This document shows, piece after piece, positions 8,276 through 17,064 of a stretch of DNA of 64,000 nt. A program made the position numbers and the translations under genes. Source of the DNA: Pseudomonas sp. Root71. Its GTDB lineage: Bacteria > Pseudomonadota > Gammaproteobacteria > Pseudomonadales > Pseudomonadaceae. The stretch's first letter is position 1. Every line of letters begins with the position of its first letter. The stretch covers positions 327,869 to 391,868 of the forward strand of contig NZ_LMHY01000029.1 of NCBI RefSeq assembly GCF_001429045.1, written 5' to 3'. The notes below the pieces were generated by a model. That model was given only the letters and a program-made list of their open reading frames with translations, was not told the origin of the DNA and made no database searches.

Positions 8276-8769
8276 TGAACCGAAAACACATGCGCGGCAC
8301 CTATACCGTGGAGTTCGCCTTCATTGGTCTGCTGATGTTCACGCTGTTGTTCGGCGTGTTGGAAATGGGCCGCCTGTACTTCACGGTCAATGCGCTGGAT
8401 GAAGCCGTGCGCCGTGGGACACGTTTGGCAGCGGTGTGCAATATCAGCGATCCGGTGGTGTTGCAGCGGGCTATCTTCAACGCGGCGGGCGATGCGGGTA
8501 CGAGCCAACTGATTGGAAATCTGAGCACTACCAACCTGACGCTGAGCTATCTGGACGCAACCGGTGCGCTGGTAGCCAACCCCACCGACACGAGTGGGGC
8601 CAATGGATTTCGTGCCATCCGCTATGTCCGGTTGAGTCTGCAAAACTTCGTTTTCAATCTGTTCATTCCCGGGTTCGGCGTGTCCATTACCTTGCCTGCA
8701 TTCAGGGCAACGTTGCCACGCGAAAGCCTCGGGCGTCATTCCGATTCCGGGGAGATCACGCCATGCTGA
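8275..8769 (+). CDS. TadE/TadF-like pseudopilin, second copy
   Basis: 164 residues with RGTYTVEFAFIGLLMFTLLFGVLEMGRLYF at the N-terminus, the TadE-type processing site and helix, followed by VNALDEAVRRGTRLAAVC, typical of this family. Whether it is the functional TadF cannot be told from sequence alone. It overlaps the previous gene by one base (TGATG) and the next by seven, in a tightly coupled set. Confidence 0.87.
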   Translation: MNRKHMRGTYTVEFAFIGLLMFTLLFGVLEMGRLYFTVNALDEAVRRGTRLAAVCNISDPVVLQRAIFNAAGDAGTSQLIGNLSTTNLTLSYLDATGALVANPTDTSGANGFRAIRYVRLSLQNFVFNLFIPGFGVSITLPAFRATLPRESLGRHSDSGEITPC

Positions 8770-9983
8770 ATACCAAGGACACTCCACTCTCTGCCTCGAC
8801 CGGCAAAGCCGGGCTCAGGTTGCTGATCAGCAGCCGTGATGCCACGTCGTTGCGCGACCTGCAAAGCGTCTGCCAACGCATGCCCAGCCTGGAGGTCAGC
8901 ACTCGCCTGGTGAGCAATGGGCATGTCGACCCGCTCTATGGCCTGGACCGGATGCCCGACTTGTTGCTGTTGCGCGTCAGCCACCTGTGGCGCGAGGAAT
9001 TGGCGGCCCTGTTGCAGCGCCCGGCCCATGAGCGTCCACCAATGCTGGTGTGCGGGCTGCTGAGCGAGCAGGAAGGCATGCGCCTGGCGATGCAGGCCGG
9101 CGCCCGTGACGTGCTGCCCGAGCCAGTAGCCGAGGCAGAACTGGTCGCCGCCTTGAATCGGCTGGTCGTGGAGGTTCGGAACGGCAGTGGGACTGAAGGC
9201 AAATTGATCGCCGTGACCAGCTCCAAGGGCGGATCCGGCGGCACCATGCTGGCTTGCAATCTGGCTCAGCAGCTCAGCATGAAGGGTGGCAGTGCCCTGT
9301 TGCTGGATATGGACCTGCAATTTGGCAGCGTGACGCATTACCTGGATGTGGCGCAAACCCACAGCCATCTTGAGGTGTTGCATCAGATCGACGGCATGGA
9401 CAGTGTCGCGCTACGGGGTTTTTGCAGCCACTTCAGCCCGACCTTGCATGTGCTGGGTGGCCGGGCCGGTGAGCTGTGTCTGCCGCAGGATGCCCAACCC
9501 GAGCAACTTGACACCTTGTTGCAGTTGGCCCGCGCCACCTATGACTGGGTAGTGATCGATCTGCCACGGCAGATCGATCACCTCACCGGCTCCGTGCTGG
9601 AGCAGGCGGACCGGGTGTACGTGGTGGTGCAGCAGAGCGTCAGCCATCTGCGCGATGCCAGCTCCCTGGTGCGGATTCTTCGCGAAGACCTGGGCGTGCG
9701 TGGGGATCAATTGCAGATAGTGGTCAACCGCTATGACAAGTCGGCAGCGGTCAGTCTCAAGGATATCGGCGAGGCGCTGCGCTGCACGAACCTGTCGAAA
9801 TTACCCAACGACTTCAACCTGGTCAGCCAGAGCCAGAACACTGGCGTGCCGTTGGGGCTGCATGCGCCGAAGGCAGCGATCACTGCTGCACTGCGCGACA
9901 TGACCGAGAACCTGATCGGTCAACAGGCTGCCGGGAACAAAAGCTTACTCAAACGCGCCTTCAACCGTTTTTTCGGGGGATGA
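8763..9983 (+). CDS. tadZ: pilus localisation ATPase-like protein TadZ/CpaE
   Basis: 406 residues in two parts: an N-terminal receiver-like domain (about 15-135, with AGARDVLPEPVAEAEL) and a MinD/ParA-type domain (from about 145). The P-loop reads SSKGGSGGT: the first lysine of the deviant Walker A is kept, but the lysine before the final Thr is Gly. Atypical P-loops are known in the TadZ/CpaE family. The switch motifs LLLDMDLQFGS and DWVVIDLPRQ are present. The family places the Tad machine in the cell. The start at 8763 is set by GGGGAG 8 bases upstream. Confidence 0.92.
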   Translation: MLNTKDTPLSASTGKAGLRLLISSRDATSLRDLQSVCQRMPSLEVSTRLVSNGHVDPLYGLDRMPDLLLLRVSHLWREELAALLQRPAHERPPMLVCGLLSEQEGMRLAMQAGARDVLPEPVAEAELVAALNRLVVEVRNGSGTEGKLIAVTSSKGGSGGTMLACNLAQQLSMKGGSALLLDMDLQFGSVTHYLDVAQTHSHLEVLHQIDGMDSVALRGFCSHFSPTLHVLGGRAGELCLPQDAQPEQLDTLLQLARATYDWVVIDLPRQIDHLTGSVLEQADRVYVVVQQSVSHLRDASSLVRILREDLGVRGDQLQIVVNRYDKSAAVSLKDIGEALRCTNLSKLPNDFNLVSQSQNTGVPLGLHAPKAAITAALRDMTENLIGQQAAGNKSLLKRAFNRFFGG

Positions 9984-9986
9984 CCC

Positions 9987-11429
9987 ATGATCAGCGACTT
10001 TCGTAACCGCTTGCGCAAACAGTCCGGTAAAACCGCCTCATCGTCGGTGACCCCGTTGGACGGTGACCAGCCGGATCCGGCAGATGAACTGATGGCTTGG
10101 GAGCACGCAATCCCGGATGTCATGTACGAAACCAGAACCCAGGTCACCCCGGTGGAAGCCGAGTGGCGAGAAAAGATCTACCAGCAGTTGCTCAAGGTCA
10201 TGGACCTGTCCCTGCTGGACTCCCTTGAACAGGCTGAGGCCACGCGGCAGATTCGCGATATTTGCCAGCGCCTGCTCGATGAGCATTCGGCGCCGGTGAG
10301 TACTTCCAGCCGCCAGTTGATCATCAAGCAGATCACCGACGAGGTGCTCGGCCTTGGCCCCCTGGAGCCGTTGCTGGCCGATCACAGCGTGTCCGACATT
10401 CTGGTCAACGGCTTTTCCTCGGTCTATGTCGAGCGCTTCGGCAAGCTGCAACGCACCGATGTGCGCTTTCGCGATGATCAGCATTTGCTGAACATCATTG
10501 ACCGTATCGTTTCCAGCCTGGGGCGGCGTATCGACGAGTCTTCGCCCTTGGTGGACGCCCGGCTCAAAGACGGTTCGCGGGTCAACGCGATTATCCCGCC
10601 ACTGGCCATCGACGGCCCGAGCATGTCGATCCGGCGCTTTGCGGTGGACCTGCTCAATACCGACAGCCTGATCCAGGTGGGGACGTTGACCCCGGCCATT
10701 GCCCTGCTGCTCAAGGCGATTGTCCGTGGGCGCTTGAACGTGCTGATTTCCGGCGGTACCGGCAGCGGCAAGACCACCATGCTCAATGTCCTGTCCAGTT
10801 TCATTCCGCACAACGAGCGGATCGTCACCATCGAGGATTCGGCTGAACTGCAACTGCAGCAGCCCCACGTGGTGCGCCTGGAAACCCGGCCTTCGAATAT
10901 CGAGGGGCGCGGCGAGGTGAGCCAGCGGGAGTTGGTGCGCAACAGCCTGCGGATGCGCCCGGACCGCATCGTGATCGGCGAAGTGCGCGGCGTCGAGGCG
11001 CTGGACATGCTGACCGCGATGAACACCGGCCACGACGGCTCGTTGACCACGATCCATGCCAACACCGCGCGCGATGCGTTGGGGCGGGTCGAGAACATGG
11101 TGTCGATGACCGGGGCGACCTTCCCGATCAAGGCCATGCGTCAACAGATTGCTTCGGCCATCGATGTGGTTATCCAGCTGGAGCGTCAGGAGGACGGTAA
11201 GCGCCGCCTGGTCAGCGTGCAGGAAATCAACGGCATGGAGGGTGAGATCATCACCATGACCGAAATCTTCTCCTTTGCACGCCATGGCATGGGCGAAAAC
11301 GGCGAAGTGTTGGGTGATTATCGGCCCAGCGGCATGATCCCCGCCTTCCGCGATGTGCTTGCCAAACGCGGCATCGAATTGCCGCTTGCGATGTTCAGGC
11401 CTGAGTGGATGGAGGCACGGCAGTCATGA
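9987..11429 (+). CDS. tadA: Tad secretion ATPase TadA/CpaF
   Basis: 480 residues. This is a type II/IV secretion superfamily ATPase with Walker A ISGGTGSGKTTMLN (about 254-267), the Asp-box region IVTIEDSAELQL, Walker B MRPDRIVIGEVRG and the His-box TGHDGSLTTIHANT. It powers pilin polymerisation at the inner membrane with TadB and TadC. The N-terminal all-alpha domain (LGPLEPLLADHSVSDILVNG) is typical of CpaF. It follows tadZ after three bases and overlaps tadB by four. Confidence 0.95.
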   Translation: MISDFRNRLRKQSGKTASSSVTPLDGDQPDPADELMAWEHAIPDVMYETRTQVTPVEAEWREKIYQQLLKVMDLSLLDSLEQAEATRQIRDICQRLLDEHSAPVSTSSRQLIIKQITDEVLGLGPLEPLLADHSVSDILVNGFSSVYVERFGKLQRTDVRFRDDQHLLNIIDRIVSSLGRRIDESSPLVDARLKDGSRVNAIIPPLAIDGPSMSIRRFAVDLLNTDSLIQVGTLTPAIALLLKAIVRGRLNVLISGGTGSGKTTMLNVLSSFIPHNERIVTIEDSAELQLQQPHVVRLETRPSNIEGRGEVSQRELVRNSLRMRPDRIVIGEVRGVEALDMLTAMNTGHDGSLTTIHANTARDALGRVENMVSMTGATFPIKAMRQQIASAIDVVIQLERQEDGKRRLVSVQEINGMEGEIITMTEIFSFARHGMGENGEVLGDYRPSGMIPAFRDVLAKRGIELPLAMFRPEWMEARQS

Positions 11430-12412
11430 GCAGTATTCCTGGTGAATTCATTCTGATGTTCCTTGGCATGGTGTTTATCGCCGTCTTCCTCCTGTCCCAG
11501 AGCGTTGCGGTGCCGGTATTCGGCGAGGCCGGCAAGATGCGCAAGCGCATCCGCGGCCGCTTGAATGTAATGGAGAAAGCCAACAATCAGCCCAACATGC
11601 AGACAGTGTTGCGACAGAAATACCTGACGCGTCTGTCGCCACTGGAGGCCAGTCTTGAACAACTGCCCTTCATGGAAGCATTGACGCAAATGATAGAGCA
11701 GTCCGGGCACGAGTACCGAGCCTATCGGGTATTGTTGCTCGGGCTGGTACTGGGGGGCTGGGTGGGTATCCTGGTCTGGATGGTTTCGTCAGTCTGGTGG
11801 ATGGCGCTGGTGGCGGGTTTCGCGGTTTTCTGGTTACCCATACTGAAAATATCTCGTGACCGTAGCAAGCGTTTCGCAGCGTTCGAGGAAGGCTTGCCGG
11901 ATGCGCTGGATGCCATGTGCCGCGCTCTGCGCGCCGGGCACCCCTTCAACGAAACCTTGCGCCTGGTGGCCGAGGAGCACAAAGGGCCGGTGGCTCATGA
12001 GTTCGGCCTGACCTTCTCCGATATCAACTATGGCAACGATGTGCGCCGGGCCATGCTCGGCCTGCTGGAGAGGATGCCGAGCATGACGGTGATGATGCTC
12101 GTGACTTCGATCCTCATCCATCGCGAGACTGGCGGCAATTTGACCGAGGTGCTGGAACGGTTGAGTCGCTTGATCCGTGGGCGCTTTCGCTTCCAGCGCA
12201 AGGTCAAAACCCTGTCGGCCGAGGGGAGGATGTCAGCCTGGATACTGGTGACCATTCCCTTTGTGCTGGCGATCGCGATCATACTCACCACTCCCAGTTA
12301 CTTGCCTGTGCTGATCAATGACCCCACCGGTCACAAGCTGATCATCGGGGCGTTCTGCGCCATGTTGATCGGGATTTTCTGGATACGCAAAATCATCAGG
12401 ATTCAGGTTTAA
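11426..12412 (+). CDS. tadB: Tad inner-membrane platform protein TadB
   Basis: 328 residues with an N-terminal helix, a helix pair near the middle and a GspF-type cytoplasmic domain (FEEGLPDALDAMCRALRAGHPFNETLRLVAEE), ending in a further helix pair. It forms the membrane platform with TadC. The ATG at 11426 overlaps the tadA stop (ATGA). The longer frame starting at 11405 lies inside tadA and is not used. Confidence 0.93.
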   Translation: MSSIPGEFILMFLGMVFIAVFLLSQSVAVPVFGEAGKMRKRIRGRLNVMEKANNQPNMQTVLRQKYLTRLSPLEASLEQLPFMEALTQMIEQSGHEYRAYRVLLLGLVLGGWVGILVWMVSSVWWMALVAGFAVFWLPILKISRDRSKRFAAFEEGLPDALDAMCRALRAGHPFNETLRLVAEEHKGPVAHEFGLTFSDINYGNDVRRAMLGLLERMPSMTVMMLVTSILIHRETGGNLTEVLERLSRLIRGRFRFQRKVKTLSAEGRMSAWILVTIPFVLAIAIILTTPSYLPVLINDPTGHKLIIGAFCAMLIGIFWIRKIIRIQV

Positions 12413-12441
12413 GCGGTGTTCGCTACCGGGAGGTACAGATA

Positions 12442-13404
12442 ATGGACTTTTTGCTCGGGTTGTTCAGTCGGGTCACAGAGAACGAGGAGATGGCGCGCCT
12501 GTTGTTCCTTGGCGCGGTCGGCTTGAGTACGGTGCTTGTGGTCGTCGCCGTGATCTTGCTGATGCAGGGGCTTCAGGACCCGGTGCAGCGTCGTCTGGCG
12601 CTGATCAAGCGTGGTCATTTCGGCAATACGACGGGGCAGGAAGCGCCGGGTAACTTGCAACTGTTGCTGGAGCGGGTCGGCCAGCGCTTTGGCTCGGCCG
12701 AGTCGGCTCAGACTAGTATCACCCAGACCCTGTTGATGCATGCGGGGTACCGTTCCTCGTCGGCGGTGCAGATGTACTGGGCGGTGCGCTTGATGCTGCC
12801 TCTGTTATTGATCGGTATTGCGTTGTTGCTGTTGCCGATGATTCCCAAGGTTTCCCTGATCATGGGGATGTCGTTGGTGTTCATGGTGGCCGCTATCGGA
12901 TGGTTGGCGCCAGCGCTGTATGTCACCAAGCGCAAGCAGTTGCGACAAGGTCGGCTGCGTGCCGCGTTTCCGGATGCGCTGGATCTGATGGTAGTGTGCG
13001 TGGAGTCTGGCCTGGCCTTGCCCACGACGATCGAACGGGTGGCTGAGGAAATGTCAGTCAGTCAGGTCGAACTGGCTGAAGAACTGGCTCTGGTCAATGC
13101 GCAAATCCGCGCGGGCATTAGCAGTACCGAGGCACTCAAGCAACTGGCTGTGCGCACCGGTCTGGATGACGTACAAGGGTTGGTCGGCCTGTTGGCGCAG
13201 AGCATCCGCTTTGGTACCAGCGTGGCCGACACCCTGCGTATCTATGCCGATGAATTCCGTGACCGGCGTACCCAAGCCGCCGAAGAGGCGGGGGCGAAAA
13301 TCGGTACCAAACTGATATTCCCGTTGATTTTCTGCCTGTGGCCGAGCTTCTTTCTGGTTGCCATCGGCCCGGCCCTGATCGGGGTATTGAGAGCATTCGG
13401 GTGA
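12442..13404 (+). CDS. tadC: Tad inner-membrane platform protein TadC
   Basis: 320 residues, the partner of TadB: N-terminal helix, central helices (MLPLLLIGIALLLLPMIP), GspF-like domain (RLRAAFPDALDLMVVCVESGLALPTTIERVAEE) and a C-terminal helix. A CGGGAGGTACAG site precedes the ATG. It is the last gene of the plus-strand tad set. I see no clear terminator in the 214 bases before the convergent DUF3613 gene. Confidence 0.93.
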   Translation: MDFLLGLFSRVTENEEMARLLFLGAVGLSTVLVVVAVILLMQGLQDPVQRRLALIKRGHFGNTTGQEAPGNLQLLLERVGQRFGSAESAQTSITQTLLMHAGYRSSSAVQMYWAVRLMLPLLLIGIALLLLPMIPKVSLIMGMSLVFMVAAIGWLAPALYVTKRKQLRQGRLRAAFPDALDLMVVCVESGLALPTTIERVAEEMSVSQVELAEELALVNAQIRAGISSTEALKQLAVRTGLDDVQGLVGLLAQSIRFGTSVADTLRIYADEFRDRRTQAAEEAGAKIGTKLIFPLIFCLWPSFFLVAIGPALIGVLRAFG

Positions 13405-13618
13405 GGTCAAGGGGCTTGAGGCTGTCGAGTGCGACGGCCTTGCCACTCGAGCCTGATCTGCACTTTCCTGCCAGGGATCTAAACATCTGCTCCGGGGTAA
13501 TCCGTCCTGGGATGGATAATGCGTAGATGCCACAGCCTTCCTGCACACGACATCAAGCCCGGCTTTGCAGCCAGGCCTATCTAGACTACGTCAGAGGCTG
13601 ATCACCCATCGACATGCC

Positions 13619-13894
13619 TCAGTTGCCGCCGCTGACGCTCATATCTCCCGCTGCATCCTGGTCAAAAAATTCCGGTATCGGAAAGTTGAAACTGTTCAGC
13701 CAGCGCTGCATGGCCAGGTCACGTTCGGTGGCCGAGGCGGTTTGCAGGTGCGGGGAGGCAACCACACCGCGAATCTGCAGCTGCAACCACTGCTCGGTGC
13801 CTTGTTGATACGGCGAGGAGGGCCCCGGCCCAATGGCCCAGGCACTGGTGGACAGGCAAGCCATGCACACGATCAACAGCCTTTTGGTATTCAT
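13619..13894 (-). CDS. DUF3613 small periplasmic protein
   Basis: 91 residues: a signal peptide (MNTKRLLIVCMACLSTSAWA) and a short mature part rich in Gln and Ser with the family phrase TEQWLQLQIRGVVAS and TATERDLAMQRWLNSF-like wording. I recognise this as DUF3613, found beside tad genes in Pseudomonas and relatives. The function is unknown. It is the last gene of the minus-strand rcpA-tadD set, and GAGGAGTCGAG before the ATG gives a strong binding site. A role as an accessory periplasmic pilus factor is inference from its position. Confidence 0.8.
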   Translation of the reverse strand: MNTKRLLIVCMACLSTSAWAIGPGPSSPYQQGTEQWLQLQIRGVVASPHLQTASATERDLAMQRWLNSFNFPIPEFFDQDAAGDMSVSGGN

Positions 13895-13912
13895 CTCGAC
13901 TCCTCGTACGTT

Positions 13913-14626
13913 CTACTTGTTCGCACTGGAAGAGGCATCGGCTACCTCAGTCTTGCGATTCCCCTCGGAGGCCACCACTTTTTTGGCGGAGGTCTTGAGT
14001 TTTTCCGCGCGGGTTTGAGCCTCTACGACTTGCTTGGGGCTCAAGTCGGCGCGGGTCACGAGTTCGGCTGCCGCCTTCCAGTTATCCTGATAGATCAGCA
14101 ACGTCACCATATTGAGTGCCGCCAGTGTGTTTGCCTGCTTGAGCTCCATGGCGGTCATGAACTCAATGCGTGCTTCGGGGATCCGTCGTTGATTGAGGTA
14201 GACGACCCCCAGGTCATTTCGCATCCTGTCGTCGGTGGGGGCCATCCACACCGCACGCTCAAGGTGAGTGGTAGCGGTGGCGTTATCATTTCTGGCGGCG
14301 GCCAACTGGCCCAGGCCATGTTCCCCTTCAGCTGCCAGACAGGTGCCGAGCAAGCTTTGATACAACGGCTCCGCCTCCGAGTTACGCCCCATCAAGCGCA
14401 GCACCCGAGCCTTGCGCAGGCGAACCTGGACCACGCTATCGGGCAAACCTTCCAGATTCGCCAGGCTGGCATACAAGCGGCCTTCGCTGGCCATGTTGTC
14501 GGCAAGGTTCAGGGTCAGTTCCTGGTCCGAACCGGGCTTGGCACAGCTACCCGGTCGCGAAGACAGGCCATTGCTGGCACAACCTGCGAGCATCAATGTC
14601 GCCGCTATTGCAATGACTGCTTTCAT
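13913..14626 (-). CDS. tadD: TPR lipoprotein TadD
   Basis: 237 residues. The ATG at 14626 opens a lipoprotein signal (MKAVIAIAATLMLAGCASN, lipobox LAGC), which fixes the start; the longer frame to 14749 would bury it. Tetratricopeptide-like helical repeats follow (EAEPLYQSLLGTCLAAEGEHGLGQLAAAR; MRNDLGVVYLNQRRIPEARIEFMTAMEL). The C-terminus is Lys/Ala/Ser-rich. TadD is known as an outer-membrane pilotin-like lipoprotein needed for secretin function, which suits its place just downstream of rcpA. Confidence 0.9.
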   Translation of the reverse strand: MKAVIAIAATLMLAGCASNGLSSRPGSCAKPGSDQELTLNLADNMASEGRLYASLANLEGLPDSVVQVRLRKARVLRLMGRNSEAEPLYQSLLGTCLAAEGEHGLGQLAAARNDNATATTHLERAVWMAPTDDRMRNDLGVVYLNQRRIPEARIEFMTAMELKQANTLAALNMVTLLIYQDNWKAAAELVTRADLSPKQVVEAQTRAEKLKTSAKKVVASEGNRKTEVADASSSANK

Positions 14627-14745
14627 TGAATGTCCCCTGGCTACAACACGTTGAACGCCTGGCCAATGGCAGCACAGCTGGCCCGGCAAGCGTTCAAAGT
14701 CACCGTTACGAGTGAGGGCGAGGTCAGTGCGGTTCAGGCTTCGTT

Positions 14746-15969
14746 TCATTGCGAGAGCCCGCTGAGACTGTCGAAGTCGCCATTTTCCAGGAAAAACATG
14801 CGATAGAAGTTCGGGTCGTAATTGCGCAGCTGCTCGCCAGGCAATGACGGTAGTGGTGCATCGGCAGCCAATGGCTGGACCAGATGCGGGGTGACGATCA
14901 TCAGCAGTTCGCGCTCTTCACGGTTGATGGTGTTGTCGCGGAAAAACGCGCCCAGAATCGGGATATCGCCCAACCCCGGAAACTTGTTCACCTGGGAGTC
15001 GTTGTGGGTGCTGATCAGGCCGCTGATGACGAAGCTTTCGCCGTCGGCCAGGGAGATGCTGGTATCGGTACGGCGCACGGTCAGGGCCGGGACTATCGTG
15101 CCGGCGATGCTTACGGCGTTGGTGAAGTCCAGTTCACTGACTTCCGGCGCCACCTTCAGTGCGATACGGTTTTTCCCGACGATGGTCGGCGTCAGGGTCA
15201 GGCGTATACCGAATTCCTTGTACTCGATGGACACGTTATCGCTGCCTGAACTGGGCACTGGAATTGGTACTTCACCGCCGGCCAGAAAGCTCGCACTCTG
15301 CCCGCTGAGCGCAACCAGGCTTGGTCGCGCCAGGGTGTAGGCGAAACCGCTGCCTTCCAGCGCGTTGATCGCCACCAGGGTACTGCCGGTAGCAAACGTG
15401 AGGTTGAACTGGTCGTTTCTCACCGGTATCGCCGGCGTGACTATGCCGCCGATGGTGGGCAAGGTTCTCGGCGAGCCGAACAGCCAGTTGCCCCGGACGC
15501 CGAAAATCGAGGCGGAGGCTTCCTTGAGCTTGGTCCGGCTGACTTCAACGAAGCGGACATCAGTCTGCACCTGGCTCGGCAGCAGCGGGTCGTCGGAAGG
15601 CACCGACGGCACGCTGGTCAGCGCCGACGTGGCCTTGCCCTTGACGAACACCATGCTTTGGCGCGGCGTTTTCGAACAGGCGGTCCAGACCATCAGGCTG
15701 GTGGTTCCCGGTGCAATGCCCGTGAGAATGAACGCGTTGTTGCCGCTGGGTTGCACGTCGGCAATTTTCGGGTCACCCACCGCCAGTTGCGTTACCGGAA
15801 CGGGGCTGCGCAGTTCATTCTGCAGTCCCTGACCGACCTCGTACGTTGTCGGCCAATTGTCCAGCTGCGGGCAATTGGCTGGCGCGGCCTGAGCCGCATC
15901 CACGCTGAGGCCCATCCAGAACAGGCCATGGATAATTCGCTTGAAAGCGGGCTCGGTACGAAAGCTCAT
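14746..15969 (-). CDS. rcpA: Flp pilus secretin RcpA/CpaC
   Basis: 407 residues: signal peptide (to about DAAQA), a BON/N0-like domain that opens with the CpaC pattern (ELRSPVPVTQLAVGDPKIADVQPSGNN), and a C-terminal secretin domain (VALSGQSASFLAGGEVPIPV...YKEFGIRLTLTPTIV...VRRTDTSISLADGESFVISGL...FPGLGDIPILGAFFR). It forms the outer-membrane channel. The ATG at 15969 lies 9 bases after GAGG; the ATG three codons upstream touches that site. Its placement on the minus strand, away from cpaB, differs from the P. aeruginosa order. Confidence 0.92.
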   Translation of the reverse strand: MSFRTEPAFKRIIHGLFWMGLSVDAAQAAPANCPQLDNWPTTYEVGQGLQNELRSPVPVTQLAVGDPKIADVQPSGNNAFILTGIAPGTTSLMVWTACSKTPRQSMVFVKGKATSALTSVPSVPSDDPLLPSQVQTDVRFVEVSRTKLKEASASIFGVRGNWLFGSPRTLPTIGGIVTPAIPVRNDQFNLTFATGSTLVAINALEGSGFAYTLARPSLVALSGQSASFLAGGEVPIPVPSSGSDNVSIEYKEFGIRLTLTPTIVGKNRIALKVAPEVSELDFTNAVSIAGTIVPALTVRRTDTSISLADGESFVISGLISTHNDSQVNKFPGLGDIPILGAFFRDNTINREERELLMIVTPHLVQPLAADAPLPSLPGEQLRNYDPNFYRMFFLENGDFDSLSGLSQ

Positions 15970-16041
15970 CAAGTACATCCTCGCTGGATAGGCCATCTTT
16001 AGGCTGACAGAGTTGTCTCGGATCACTTCATGGGGATCGGA

Positions 16042-16299
16042 CTATCCCCCCCAATGCGCCAGACCACTCATCCATGGCCCAGGCGTTATTCCTTGCGTGC
16101 TACACACGAGCGGGCGCCATTCGCTGATCTGGCTGGATAGCGAGCGACCTTTGCTGAAACGGTTTTCAGTGATTCGGTAACCTGGACTGCGCGCCAGAGC
16201 GATACCCGCGCCTGGGGATGGCACTGTCTGCTGTCCTGGTTTCCCCTGAAACAAATCGGCAATACAGGAACAGAGCCGGAAAACGCCTGCCAGGATCAT
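16042..16299 (-). CDS. possible small protein upstream of rcpA
   Basis: An 85-codon frame starts with ATG 10 bases after GGAG and ends 72 bases before rcpA, in the same direction. The N-terminus (MILAGVFRLCSCIADLFQG) could be a weak signal or anchor; the rest is polar and resembles no family I know. Codon choice is less GC3-biased than in neighbouring genes. It may be a real first gene of the minus-strand set or only part of the leader. Confidence 0.3.
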   Translation of the reverse strand: MILAGVFRLCSCIADLFQGKPGQQTVPSPGAGIALARSPGYRITENRFSKGRSLSSQISEWRPLVCSTQGITPGPWMSGLAHWGG

Positions 16300-16532
16300 G
16301 GTGAGGTAACTCCTTTTGCCAATCCGCTATCTGATCACTGAAGCTAACGTGGAAACTCGAGCCGTTATGACTTCTTGTAGTTTGAAGGTAGTTCAATCAA
16401 ACCAAAGTGCCATGAATTTAAACAAAACCCTTGGTGCAAAGGCTGGATTCAGGCAGGCGGATGAGGGGGGCGGGCAAGGTCGCAGCACGGTGCGGTTGCC
16501 TGAAACTGGCGGGTTACGCTCAAGGCAATAAA
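16300..16532. other. intergenic region, probable promoter of the minus-strand tad set
   Basis: About 230 bases with locally AT-rich sequence at 16360-16440. On the minus strand a TTGATT near 16397-16402 could be a -35, but the matching -10 is poor. No credible coding frame is seen. Confidence 0.3.
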
Positions 16533-16564
16533 AAAGGCCCGCATGCTCAAGCATGCGGGCCTTT
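16533..16564 (-). terminator. Rho-independent terminator
   Basis: A 15-bp perfect stem (AAAGGCCCGCATGCT and complement) has a two-base loop. On the minus strand a T-run corresponding to the As at 16529-16535 follows. It lies just past the stop of the minus gene ending at 16583. Confidence 0.9.
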
Positions 16565-16582
16565 GGCATCACTGATCTTCAA

Positions 16583-16990
16583 TCAGTGCTTGCTGTCCTG
16601 GTTCGACAGCGCCAGCAGTTGCTTTTCCTGGTTCCAGTCGAAAGGTTCGTCGTTCTGTTCAGCTTCGAAGCGGCGTTCTTCCAGTGCCTGATACAGGTCG
16701 ATTTCTTCATCGGACAAGTAGTGCAGGCAGTCACCGGCGAAATACCACAGTAGATCCCGTGGAATCAGGTGGGCGATTTGCGGATAACGGGAAATGACTT
16801 GAGTCAGGATGTCCTGGCCCAGGTATTGGCTTTCGATCGGCTCGATCGGCAGTGACGCCAGCAGTTCGTCGAAGCGCTCAAGGAACAAGGCATGGCTTTC
16901 TTCGGGAACCTGCTCGGCCTCACCTACGGCGACCAGGATGCTGCGCAGGTGGTCGAGTAAAACGAGATGATCGGCAACGATGTTGGACAC
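16583..16990 (-). CDS. PA2817-like protein of unknown function
   Basis: 135 residues, acidic and largely helical, with no signal peptide or membrane segment (VADHLVLLDHLRSILVAVGEA..., PIEPIESQYLGQDILTQVISRYPQIAHLIPRDLLWYFAGDCLHYL). I recall a like-sized conserved protein beside the acyl-CoA dehydrogenase gene in P. aeruginosa (PA2817 near PA2815). The GTG at 16990 is preferred because GAGG lies 9 bases upstream; a TTG seven codons earlier has no site. Function unknown. Confidence 0.75.
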   Translation of the reverse strand: MSNIVADHLVLLDHLRSILVAVGEAEQVPEESHALFLERFDELLASLPIEPIESQYLGQDILTQVISRYPQIAHLIPRDLLWYFAGDCLHYLSDEEIDLYQALEERRFEAEQNDEPFDWNQEKQLLALSNQDSKH

Positions 16991-17009
16991 GAGATAAGTC
17001 CTCAAGAGC

Positions 17010-17048
17010 AAAACGGGCGCGGGAGTATAAAGCGCCCGCGCCCGTTTT
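17010..17048 (-). terminator. terminator of the acyl-CoA dehydrogenase gene
   Basis: A 14-bp perfect stem (AAAACGGGCGCGGG / CCCGCGCCCGTTTT) with an 11-base loop, ending in TTTT on the minus strand. It lies between the fadE-type gene and the PA2817-like gene, so the two minus genes are probably transcribed separately. Confidence 0.8.
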
Positions 17049-17064
17049 TACATGCTTGACGGGA

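Noticed and set aside
13338..13526. 62-codon frame across the tadC end
   Set aside because: Starts inside tadC out of frame, without a binding site, and ends in non-coding spacer.
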